Shown here: positions 11,467 to 19,507 of the stretch, one piece after another
How positions within the stretch are numbered: the stretch's first letter is position 1
How the letters are laid out: each line of letters opens with the position of its first letter
Assembly (NCBI GenBank): GCA_003241485.1
Contig: QFQD01000076.1
Span: forward strand, 1 to 42,242
Length of the DNA stretch: 42,242 bases
Source of the DNA: Ancylobacter novellus
Lineage (GTDB): Bacteria > Pseudomonadota > Alphaproteobacteria > Rhizobiales > Xanthobacteraceae
Direction of reading: 5' to 3'
Position numbers and translations under genes: made by a program
Notes under the pieces: model-generated
What the model was told of the DNA's origin: nothing
The model's database searches: none
Seen by the model: the letters and a program-made list of their open reading frames with translations, nothing else

Positions 11467-12423
11467 GTGGAGTTCGACGCCGATACCGCCGTACGGAACG
11501 CCGCACAGGACGCGGCCGGTCTCGTGGCGGCCATGCCCCGGCTGGTGCTTGAGGCGCGCAAGATCGCGGCCAGCGTCTATCACGGCCTGCATGGGCGGCG
11601 CCGCGCCGGCTCGGGCGAGAATTTCTGGCAGTACCGCCGCTTCATGGATGGAGAGCCCTCCGCCCGCGTCGACTGGCGCCGCTCGGCCCGCGACGACCAT
11701 CTCTATGTCCGCGAACGCGAATGGGAGGCCGCCCACACGGTGTGGATCTGGCCGGACCTGTCGACGTCGATGGTGTTCGCCTCGCCCCTCGTCTGGGAAA
11801 CCAAGCGCGACCGCGCGCTCATTCTCGCTTTCGCGCTGGCCGACCTGCTGGTGAAGGGCGGCGAGCGCGTCGGCATTCCCGGCGTCATGCGTCCTTCCGC
11901 CACCCGCAACATCGTGGAGAAGATGGCGGAATCCCTCGTGCACGCATCGACCCTGCCACAGAGCCTGCCCCCCGCCTTCGCACCCTCGCCGCTCGCCGAG
12001 GTGGTGGTGCTTTCGGACCTGTGGAGCCCGACGCCCGAGGTGGTGGCGAGCCTCACCGGCCTTGCCGCCTCCGGCGCGCATGGGCATGTGGTGCAGATCT
12101 GCGATCCGGCGGAGGAGACCTTCCCGTTCTCCGGCCGCGTCGAGTTCCGCGAGCCGGAAAGCGGCGTGCAGCTGACCATCGGCCGCGCCGAGACGGTGCG
12201 CGCGGAATATGTCGCCCGCGTCGCCACCCACCGCGCTACCATCCGCCGCGAGGCGGAGCGGCGAACCTGGAGCTTTCTCGTCCACCGCACCGACCGCCCG
12301 GCGAGCGAACTGCTGCTCGCTCTGCATGCGCGCATGAGCGGTGGCAGTTTCGGCGTCACCGCTCATCCCGAGGGGCAGCCGGATAGCGCCTCCACGTTGG
12401 GAGAGGGAGGGCGAGCGGCATGA
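11467..12423 (+). CDS. DUF58 domain protein (MoxR partner)
   Basis: Protein of 318 residues with a DUF58 domain, a vWA-related domain that typically partners MoxR ATPases. The hallmark is seen at about 50-85: GSGENFWQYRRFMDGEPSAR, then VDWRRSARDDHLYVRERE. The vWA-like core follows (WIWPDLSTSM, a D-x-S-x-S-like strand end; VVVLSDLWSP). There are no clear transmembrane segments, so it should be cytosolic or peripheral. It starts with GTG at 11467 (GGAG 10 bases upstream), and its TGA overlaps the next ATG (ATGA at 12420), coupling it to the DUF4159 gene. Its partners are the upstream MoxR and the two downstream membrane proteins. Confidence 0.9.
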   Translation: MEFDADTAVRNAAQDAAGLVAAMPRLVLEARKIAASVYHGLHGRRRAGSGENFWQYRRFMDGEPSARVDWRRSARDDHLYVREREWEAAHTVWIWPDLSTSMVFASPLVWETKRDRALILAFALADLLVKGGERVGIPGVMRPSATRNIVEKMAESLVHASTLPQSLPPAFAPSPLAEVVVLSDLWSPTPEVVASLTGLAASGAHGHVVQICDPAEETFPFSGRVEFREPESGVQLTIGRAETVRAEYVARVATHRATIRREAERRTWSFLVHRTDRPASELLLALHARMSGGSFGVTAHPEGQPDSASTLGEGGRAA

Positions 12424-15246
12424 GCGGCTTGTTCGGCCTTCCCCTCGCCTTCGCCACGCCCATGGCGCTCGCCGCGCTCATCGGGCTGCCGCTGCTGTGG
12501 TTCATCCTGCGTCTGGTGCCGCCGCGCCCGCGCCGCATCGCCTTCGCGCCGACGAGGCTGCTCCTCGACATTCCGCCCAAGGAAGAGACGCCGGCCCGCA
12601 CGCCCTGGTGGCTGACCGCGCTTCGCATCCTGCTGGCGGCCATCATCATCATCGCCGCCGCCGGGCCCATCTGGAATCCGCCGGTCGCCGGCCCTGTTTC
12701 CACCGGCCCGACTGTTCTGCTGATCGATTCCGGCTGGCCCGCCGCGGCCAGCTGGGAGGCCCGCCGCGCCAGCGCCGAGGGCGTCGTCGCCGATGCCGAT
12801 ATTGAAGGACGCGGCATCATTCTCATACCAACGGGCGAGCCGCCGCTGGAGCCGCGCGTGATGGCGCCGAACGAGGCGCGCGACCGGCTGCGCACGCTGG
12901 CGCCCGTGGCCCATGTGCCCGATCGCGCCCCGGCCCTCGCCAGCCTGCGCAAGGCGCTGGAGGCGGCGCCGCAGGCCTCCGTCATCTATCTCTCGGACGG
13001 CGTCGCGCTGGAGGGAACGCAGGGTGTGCCCGCCGACATCGCCGCCGCCATCGGCACTCATCCGCTCACCACGCTGGCCGATGGCGTGCCGGAACCGCTG
13101 GCTCTTGTCGCCGCCGACAACGCCATCGACGCGTTGACCGTCAAGGTGATCCGCGCCGACCGCGACACGCTGGCGCGGGCCGGCACGGTGCGTGCGCTCG
13201 ACATGCGCGGCCTGCCTCTCGGGACCGTACCGTTCAACTTCGAGCCGGGCGCACGCGAGACCGAGGCGCGCTTCGACCTTCCGGTGGAGATCCGCAACGA
13301 GATCGCCCGGCTGGAGATCGCCGACGAGGCGTCCGCCGGCGCGGTGCAGTTGCTGGACAAGCGCTGGCGCCGGCGCAGCGTGGGCCTGGTTTCCGGCGCG
13401 ACGGCGGACCAGCGCCAGCCGCTGCTGGCACCTTCCTACTACCTCACCCGCGCGCTCGCGCCCTTCGCCGATGTGCGCACCGCTGAAGGCGCTGGCAGCA
13501 GCGAGGCAGTCGACCGCTTCATCGAGCAGAAACTGCCGGTCATCATCCTCTCCGATGTCGGCACGCTGCAGCCCGAGACGCATGCCAGGCTCGCCCGCTG
13601 GATCGAGGGCGGCGGCGTGCTGATCCGCTTCGCCGGCCCGCGCCTCGCCAATGCCACTGACGACCTCGTGCCGGTCACGCTGCGGCGTGGCGGGCGGGTG
13701 CTCGGCGGCTCGCTCTCCTGGGAGCAGCCGCAGTCGCTCGGCGGCTTCTCCGCCGAGGGGCCGTTCCGCGACGTTGCGGTGCCGAACGATGTGAGCGTGG
13801 AACGGCAGGTGCTGGCGGAGCCGGACGGCCTGTTGGCGTCGCGGACCTGGGCGACGCTGTCGGACGGCACCCCGCTCGTCACCGGCGAGCGGCGCGGCGC
13901 GGGCATGCTGGCGCTGTTCCATGTCACCGCCGACACCTCCTGGTCGAACCTGCCCATGTCCGGCGCCTTCGTCGACATGCTGCGCCGCGTGGTCGCGCTG
14001 GGCGGCTCCAGCGCGGCGGAGGCCGACACCGGCGGCGGCACAGCCGTTCCCACCGGTGAGACCGTCGCCCCCAGCCGCCTGCTCGATGGCTTCGGCGCTT
14101 TCCACCCCTCCACCCCGACCGCGAAGGCCATTCCCGTGGGCTATAATGGCCGCGCCACCGCCGACCACCCGCCGGGCTTCTACGGCCCGCCGGACGGGCT
14201 CGTCGCCGTCAATGCGCTGCTGCCGCGCGACCGGCTGGCGGCGCTGGACCTCTCCAGCCTCGGAAAGGTCGAGCCCTATCGCGCCGGCGCTGCTGGCGCT
14301 GCTGCTGGTGGATTCGCTCATCGTCTTTCTGCTGGGCGGCGGCCTCGCCCGGCTCGTGCCGCGCCGTGCCGCGACGACGGGGGCTGTGCTCCTCATGGCC
14401 GCTCTGGCAGTGGGCTACGCTCCCGAGCACGCCTTCGCGCAGGCGCCGGCCACGCCCCCGGCCAGCGCCGAAAAGCCGATGACGCAGGCCGAGATCGACT
14501 TCGCCGTGAAGGCGACCAACGCCACCCGCCTCGCCTATGTCATCACCGGCGATGCCGAGACGGACGAGGTCAGCCGTTCCGGCCTCAAGGGGCTGACCGA
14601 CTTCCTCAGTGACCGCACCGCGCTGGAAGCGGGCGACCCGATGGGCGTCGACCTTTCGCGGGACGAACTGTCCTTCTTCCCGCTGATCTACTGGCCCATC
14701 GTGCCCGGCGCCGCCCGCCCGACGCCGGCCACGCTCGCCCGCGTCGACGCCTTCATGAAGCAGGGCGGCACCGTGGTTTTCGACACGCGCGACGCCGAAA
14801 CCGCACTGCCCGGCTCCAACGGTGCCGGCACCCCCGCCAACGACACGCTGCGCGCCATCCTCTCGGGGCTCGACATACCGGAACTGGAGCCGGTGCCGCG
14901 CGACCATGTGCTGACCAAGGCATTCTACCTGCTGCGCGACTTCCCCGGCCGCTTCACCGGTGGTGAAACCTGGGTCGAGGCGCTGCCCGCGCTCGCGGAG
15001 GGCGAGGAGCGCCCCGCACGCGCGGGCGACGGCGTCTCGCCGGTGGTCATCACCTCGAACGACCTCGCCGGCGCCTGGGCGGTGGGCGAGGATGGCCAGC
15101 CGCTGCTGCCGATGACCACCGGCGGCCCGCGCCAGCGCGAACTCGCCTACCGGGCCGGAGCCAACCTCGTGATGTATGTGCTCACCGGCAACTACAAGGC
15201 CGACCAGGTCCACGTGCCGGCGCTGCTTGAGAGGCTGGGTCAGTAA
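12420..15246 (+). pseudogene. BatA/DUF4159 membrane protein gene, split by a frameshift near 14280
   Basis: In homologues, as I recall, this is one ~940-residue membrane protein: BatA-type N-terminus, extracytoplasmic vWA/amidotransferase-like middle, then a helix and a DUF4159 domain. Here the first frame (from ATG 12420) is convincing up to LSSLGKVEPYR at about 14280, then turns into Arg/Gly/Ala-rich non-coding sequence and stops at 14612. The natural continuation lies one base over: ALLALLLVDSLIVFLLGGG (helix), AFAQAP, then NATRLAYVITGDAETDEVSR and FFPLIYWPI of DUF4159, ending at 15246. The total of 2827 bases is one more than a multiple of three, so a 1-base insertion or 2-base loss would explain it. 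N-terminal helices are near 10-32 and 65-85. If translated separately, the second half could begin at ATG 14395. Its stop overlaps the next start (TAATG). Real mutation and sequencing error cannot be told apart here. Confidence 0.8.
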
Positions 15247-17318
15247 TGAATCTCGGTCTCGCCTTCGATCCGCTCGTTCCCCTGCCCTGGCTTATTGGCC
15301 TCGCCGTCGTCGCGGGCGTGGTGGCGCTGCTTGTCGTCATCTCCCGCACCCGCGGCGCAGTGCTGCGCGCACTGGCGCTTCTCCTCGCCGTGCTGGCCAT
15401 CGCCAACCCCTCGCTCACCCGCGAGGAGCGCGAGCCTCTGCCGACCGTGGTCGCCGTCGTCGTCGACCACACCGCCAGCCAGGATTTCGGCGACCGCACG
15501 CAGATGACGCAGGCCGCCCGTGCCGAGCTGGAAACCCGGCTGGCGCGACTGAAGGAACAGGGCGCGGAAATCCGCTACATCGATGCGGGCGGCGGCGCCG
15601 GCGAGGTGGACGGCACCCGCCTGTTCACCGCCCTTTCCGCCGGGCTTGCCGACGTGCCGCCCGAGCGGGTGGCCGGCGCCATCTTCCTCACCGACGGGCG
15701 GGTGCACGACATTCCCGCCACCATCGCCGCGCTCGGCTTCCGGGCGCCGGTGCACGCCATCATCTCCGGCCATGAGGGCGAGCGCGACCGGCGCGTGGCG
15801 CTGACCTCGACGCCGCGCTTCGGCATTGTCGGCCAGCGCCAGACCATCGGCTACCGCGTCGAGGACGAGGGCGCCCCTGCCGGCGCGCGCGTTCCCATCA
15901 CCGTGCGGCGCGATGGCGAGGTGGTCGCCCGGCCCATCGTCACCGCCGGCCAGCCGGCCAAGGTCGACGTCGAGATTACCCATGCCGGCGCCAACATCGT
16001 CGAGATCGAGGCGTCGGGGCTGGAGGGCGAACTCACCCCGGTCAACAACCGCGCCGCGGTGTCGATCGACGGCATTCGCGACAAGCTGCGTGTGCTGCTG
16101 GTCTCGGGCGAACCCCATGTGGGCGAGCGCACCTGGCGCAACCTCCTGAAGTCCGACGCCAATGTCGATCTGGTGCACTTCACCATCCTGCGCCCGCCGG
16201 AGAAGCAGGACGGCACGCCGATCAACGAATTGTCGCTGATCGCCTTCCCCACGCGCGAGCTGTTCCAGCAGAAGATCAAGGATTTCGACCTGATCATCTT
16301 CGACCGCTACGCCCAGCAGGGCGTGCTGCCGATGATCTATTTCGACAACATCGTGCGCTATGTCGAAGAAGGCGGCGCGCTGCTGGTGGCCGCCGGCACC
16401 GATTTCGTCTCCGACGGATCGGTCTACAACACGCCACTGGAAGCCATCCTGCCCGCCGCGCCGACCGGAGAGATGAGCGAGGCGCCGTTCCGCGCCAAGC
16501 TGACCTCGGCCGGGCAGCGCCACCCCGTCACCCGCGCCTTGCCCGGCTCGCAGAACGACCCGCCGAACTGGGCACACTTCTTCCGCGTCATCGATACCCA
16601 GCGCGCGCGCGGCACCAGCGTGATGGACGGGCCGGACGGCAAGCCGGTCGTGCTGCTTGACCGGGTCGGCGAGGGTCGCGTGGCGCTGCTGCTGTCTGAC
16701 CACTTCTGGCTGTGGGCGCGCGGCTTCGAGGGTGGCGGCCCCTATATCGACCTGCTGCGCCGCCTCTCGCACTGGCTGATGAAGGAGCCGGACCTCGAAG
16801 AAGAGCGGCTGAAAATGGTCGCGCATGGCGGCGACATCGTCGTCGAGCGCCAGACCATGGCCGACACCGCTCCGCCGGTGACCATCACGACCCCAACCGG
16901 CGCCACCCGCAGCCTGACCCTGACCGCCGCCGAGCCCGGCCTGTTCCGCGCCACCTTCCCGGCCGACACGCTCGGCCTGTGGCGCGCCACGGACGGCACG
17001 CTCACCGCGCTGGTCAATGTCGGCCCGCTCAACCCGCGCGAATTTGCCGAGGTCACCTCGACGACGCAGACACTGCGCCCGACCATCGAGGCCACGGGGG
17101 GCGGGGTCTGGCGCATGACGGCACTCGACGGCGGCGTGCCGCGCGTCATCGCCGTGCGCTCGGGCGAGCGCTTTGCCGGCGAGGACTGGATGGGCTTTGC
17201 CATGCGCGACGTCTCCGTCGTGCGCGGGCTCGGGCTGTTCCCGCTCTTCGCCGGCTTCTCTGGCCTGCTCATACTGATGGCCGGCGTCGCCGCCGCCTGG
17301 GCGCGCGAGGGGCGCTGA
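15246..17318 (+). CDS. Large vWA/glutamine-amidotransferase-like membrane protein
   Basis: Membrane protein of 690 residues, last in the MoxR operon. Two helices open it (about 14-33 and 38-58, ALALLLAVLAIANP) and one closes it (about 660-683). Between them lies a long extracytoplasmic part: a vWA-like domain (TVVAVVVDHTASQDF; the MIDAS D-x-S-x-S is degenerate as DHTAS), a beta-sandwich section around 180-270, then a class I amidotransferase-like flavodoxin fold (KLRVLLVSGEPHVGERTW, FDLIIFDRY, VEEGGALLVAAGTDF, VALLLSDHFWLWARG). No catalytic Cys-His-Glu triad is evident, so it is probably a non-enzymatic binding fold. The ATG shares a base with the upstream stop (TAATG). It likely forms an envelope complex with the BatA/DUF4159 protein, energised by MoxR; this is inferred from the operon. 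Confidence 0.82.
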   Translation: MNLGLAFDPLVPLPWLIGLAVVAGVVALLVVISRTRGAVLRALALLLAVLAIANPSLTREEREPLPTVVAVVVDHTASQDFGDRTQMTQAARAELETRLARLKEQGAEIRYIDAGGGAGEVDGTRLFTALSAGLADVPPERVAGAIFLTDGRVHDIPATIAALGFRAPVHAIISGHEGERDRRVALTSTPRFGIVGQRQTIGYRVEDEGAPAGARVPITVRRDGEVVARPIVTAGQPAKVDVEITHAGANIVEIEASGLEGELTPVNNRAAVSIDGIRDKLRVLLVSGEPHVGERTWRNLLKSDANVDLVHFTILRPPEKQDGTPINELSLIAFPTRELFQQKIKDFDLIIFDRYAQQGVLPMIYFDNIVRYVEEGGALLVAAGTDFVSDGSVYNTPLEAILPAAPTGEMSEAPFRAKLTSAGQRHPVTRALPGSQNDPPNWAHFFRVIDTQRARGTSVMDGPDGKPVVLLDRVGEGRVALLLSDHFWLWARGFEGGGPYIDLLRRLSHWLMKEPDLEEERLKMVAHGGDIVVERQTMADTAPPVTITTPTGATRSLTLTAAEPGLFRATFPADTLGLWRATDGTLTALVNVGPLNPREFAEVTSTTQTLRPTIEATGGGVWRMTALDGGVPRVIAVRSGERFAGEDWMGFAMRDVSVVRGLGLFPLFAGFSGLLILMAGVAAAWAREGR

Positions 17319-17339
17319 GCCCGCCTCGCGCTCCTGAGC

Positions 17340-17552
17340 TCAGCCGGTGAACGGGACGATCTGCTTCTCGAAGATCTGGACACCGAGACCCGGCTTGCTG
17401 GCGCAGTAATATTGCCGGGCGATCTCGTTCACCAGCGCCGCGCGCGCGGCGTTGGTTCCGGCAATATGCTTGTCCAGCCATTCATCGGGAACGGTGAGGG
17501 CCATGCCCGGCGCCAGGCGGCACAGAATCAGTCGCAGTTCGTCACCGTTCAC
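17340..17552 (-). CDS. Small conserved protein of unknown function (70 aa)
   Basis: Protein of 70 residues that I cannot assign to a named family. It begins MNGDELRLILCRLAPGMALT, has a helix-rich middle (DEWLDKHIAGTNAARAALVN), and ends with YYCASKPGLGVQIFEKQIVP. There is no signal peptide or membrane segment. The start is a GTG at 17552 with GGGGAGG about 7 bases upstream, which supports real translation, and codon use is that of the neighbours. It is convergent with the amidotransferase-like gene (stops 21 bases apart). The composition suggests a small soluble helical protein; no role can be proposed. Confidence 0.6.
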   Translation of the reverse strand: MNGDELRLILCRLAPGMALTVPDEWLDKHIAGTNAARAALVNEIARQYYCASKPGLGVQIFEKQIVPFTG

Positions 17553-17626
17553 TCAGGCCTCCCCGCTTCGCTTCGGTCCTTGGCATGCCTATAGGACGCC
17601 GCCGGTGGGGAGTTCAAGCCGGGCGG

Positions 17627-18157
17627 TCAGGCGCTGGCCTGCAGCGGCTCGGGAGCCGCGAAGCCCTTGCGGACCGCGCCGCGCACGTCCTCCATCGGCG
17701 TGCCGTCCAGCGCGCACACCAGAACGCGGGCGGGATCGACCGGGCCGGGAAGCTGCACCTGTCCGTGCGGCACGCGCTTGAAACCCATGCGGCCGTAATA
17801 GGGCTCGTCGCCGACCAGCAGCACGAGGCGCGCGCCGTCCGCTTTCGCGGCCTCCAGCGAGCGCTCGACCAGCCGCCGGCCGATGCCGTGCGAGCGGAAC
17901 GGCGGCTCGACGGTGAGCGGGCCGAGCAGCAGCGCCGGCACCTCGCCGATGACGATCGGGGTGAGGCGCACCGAGCCGACCAGCATCGTGCCGATATAGG
18001 CGGTGAAGGACAGGTCGCGCCGGTGCGGATTGCCCTCGCGCAGCCGATAGGCCGTGCGGGCGAAGCGGCCCGGCCCGAAGGTGCGGGCGACCAGCCGCTC
18101 AATGGCGGCGTCGTCGGCGGGATTGTCGGTCAGCAGGGTGATGGACAGCTCGGTCAT
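17627..18157 (-). CDS. GNAT N-acetyltransferase (YhbS-like)
   Basis: Single-domain acetyltransferase of 176 residues of the GNAT superfamily. The acetyl-CoA pyrophosphate loop is at about 87-97 (FRSHGIGRRLVE, matching R-x-x-G-x-G/A), preceded by the strand LLLGPLTVEP. The following VLLVGDEPYYGRMGFKRVPH is the signature I associate with YhbS-type GNATs, where the last strand carries YYGRFGF. The substrate is unknown. Start ATG 18157 gives a standard length. It is divergent from the XRE-cupin gene across 233 bases. Confidence 0.85.
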   Translation of the reverse strand: MTELSITLLTDNPADDAAIERLVARTFGPGRFARTAYRLREGNPHRRDLSFTAYIGTMLVGSVRLTPIVIGEVPALLLGPLTVEPPFRSHGIGRRLVERSLEAAKADGARLVLLVGDEPYYGRMGFKRVPHGQVQLPGPVDPARVLVCALDGTPMEDVRGAVRKGFAAPEPLQASA

Positions 18158-18373
18158 CGGAACTCTCGGCGCTTAGGGCTCGGCAGTACGCCGCCCCGAG
18201 CGGCCGGGGTCACGGCCGCAGGCGGGCGGAAACGAGAAGGCACACGCGCGCAATCGTGCGGCGGGCACGCTCGTCTCGTCGTCGCTGGGCCGGCATCCCG
18301 AACATGGTCGCATCCGTGGAAAGGGCCGCCCGGATAGCACGGACGCAGCGGGAGGTCGAGCCTGTTCGCAACG

Positions 18374-18387
18374 TCTCATATAAGAGA
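18374..18387. promoter_or_regulatory. Short inverted repeat before the XRE-cupin start
   Basis: TCTCATATAAGAGA reads as TCTC and GAGA arms around a 6-base AT-rich centre, ending 3 bases before the ATG of the XRE-cupin regulator. The AAGAG part also serves as its ribosome-binding site. An autoregulatory operator is possible because many such regulators bind their own leader, but the arms are only four bases each. Confidence 0.25.
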
Positions 18388-18390
18388 TGA

Positions 18391-18954
18391 ATGTCTACAA
18401 TGATTGACGATACCGGCGCCGGCATCGCCGCCCGTCTCCGGCTGGAACGCGAGGCACGAGGGTGGTCCTTGGCCGATCTTGCCAAACGTGCCGAGGTTTC
18501 CAAGGCGACGATCAGCAAGATCGAGCGCGCGGAGATAAGCCCAACCGCCGCGACGCTGGTGCGGCTGGCCAGCGCCTTCGGCCTGTCTCTCGCCGGCCTG
18601 CTGCTGCGCGCGGAAGGCGGGGAGAGGCTGGTGCGCGCTGCCGACCAGCCGATGTGGCGCGACCCGGCAACGGGGTATGTGCGGCGGCAGATCTTCGCCC
18701 GTCCCGACCATCCTGTCGAACTGGTCGAGGTGGAACTGCCGCCCGGCGCGCGCGTGGAGCTTCCCGCCGCATCCTACGCCCATATCCGACAACTGCTGCA
18801 TCTTCGCGCTGGGGAACTCGTGCTCACCGAAGGCGGGCGGCGCCATGAGCTGAAGGCAGGCGACTGCCTCGGCTTTGGACCGCCCGCCGATGTCGTCTTC
18901 GCTAATGAAACGGCGTCGCCCTGCCGCTACATCGTCGCCCTTAGCCGCCTGTGA
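18391..18954 (+). CDS. XRE-family regulator with C-terminal cupin domain
   Basis: Transcription factor of 187 residues. An XRE/Cro helix-turn-helix occupies about residues 12-65 (LREAR-like LEREARGWSLADLAKRAEV, then SKATISKIERAEISPTAATL), and a cupin-2 sensor domain fills about 100-185 (VELPPGARVELPA, HIRQLLHLRAGELVLTEGG, LKAGDCLGFGPP). Such HTH-cupin proteins respond to small molecules bound in the cupin barrel; the ligand is unknown. The first ATG (18391) has AAGAG just upstream; a second at 18400 is possible. The GNAT gene begins 7 bases after its stop on the same strand, so the two form a small operon, and the acetyltransferase is its most likely target. Confidence 0.9.
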   Translation: MSTMIDDTGAGIAARLRLEREARGWSLADLAKRAEVSKATISKIERAEISPTAATLVRLASAFGLSLAGLLLRAEGGERLVRAADQPMWRDPATGYVRRQIFARPDHPVELVEVELPPGARVELPAASYAHIRQLLHLRAGELVLTEGGRRHELKAGDCLGFGPPADVVFANETASPCRYIVALSRL

Positions 18955-18961
18955 GCCTTTC

Positions 18962-19492
18962 ATGCGCGAACTCCTCATCCGCCCGCTCGGCCCCGAACCC
19001 GCCCTGATAGACGCCCTCGCCGCGCTGCTGGTCGAGACCGTGGCGGGTGGCGGCTCGGTGGGCTTCATGCACCCGCTGAGCGTCGAGAAGGCGACTGCTT
19101 TCTGCCGGACCACGCTGGAGGCGGCGGCGCGCGGAGAGCGCATCGTGCTCGGCGCGTTCCTGGAGGAGGAGCTCGCCGGCACCGTCACCCTGCAGCTTGC
19201 CCTGCCGGAGAACCAGCCGCACCGCGCCGAGATCGCCAAGATGATGACCCGGCCGGCGTGGCGCGGCCGAGGCATTGCCAGCGCCCTGCTGCGCGAGGCG
19301 GAAAGGCTGGCGCTGGTGCGAGGCCGCACGCTGCTAGTGCTCGACACCGCGGCCGATGGCGGCGCAGCCGGGCTCTATGAAAAGCACGGCTTCATCCGGG
19401 CCGGCGAAATACCGGATTTCGCGCTGAAACCGCAGGGCGGCCTCACGGCGACGTGGCTCTACGTCAAGCGCCTGAACGCGCCAACCGTGTGA
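18962..19492 (+). CDS. GNAT N-acetyltransferase next to XRE-cupin regulator
   Basis: Acetyltransferase of 176 residues, GNAT superfamily. The acetyl-CoA loop is RPAWRGRGIASALLREAE (about 95-112), followed by LVLDTAADGGAAGLYEKHGF, the usual beta5-alpha4 block ending in Y-x-x-x-G-F. The N-terminal part carries VGFMHPLSVEKA, a feature of one rhizobial GNAT group that I cannot tie to a substrate. The ATG at 18962 lies 7 bases after the regulator stop, making an operon; an upstream frame start would overlap the regulator and is not conserved-looking. Detoxification or antibiotic modification is a guess from the regulator pairing. Confidence 0.85.
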   Translation: MRELLIRPLGPEPALIDALAALLVETVAGGGSVGFMHPLSVEKATAFCRTTLEAAARGERIVLGAFLEEELAGTVTLQLALPENQPHRAEIAKMMTRPAWRGRGIASALLREAERLALVRGRTLLVLDTAADGGAAGLYEKHGFIRAGEIPDFALKPQGGLTATWLYVKRLNAPTV

Positions 19493-19507
19493 GCCGACGG
19501 CGGCTCA
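19490..19507. terminator. Hairpin between convergent GNAT and GGDEF genes
   Basis: TGAGCCG, a 4-base loop ACGG, then CGGCTCA: a perfect 7-bp stem that includes both stop codons of the two convergent genes. It could act as a bidirectional terminator, but no T-run follows on either strand, so the role is uncertain. Confidence 0.35.

Noticed and set aside
12363..14396. 677-codon minus-strand frame opposite the BatA/DUF4159 gene
   Set aside because: Antisense shadow; the plus strand carries clear helices, conserved blocks and ATGA coupling.
15240..16826. 528-codon minus-strand frame opposite the amidotransferase-like gene
   Set aside because: No domain, shadow composition; the plus frame is supported by operon coupling.
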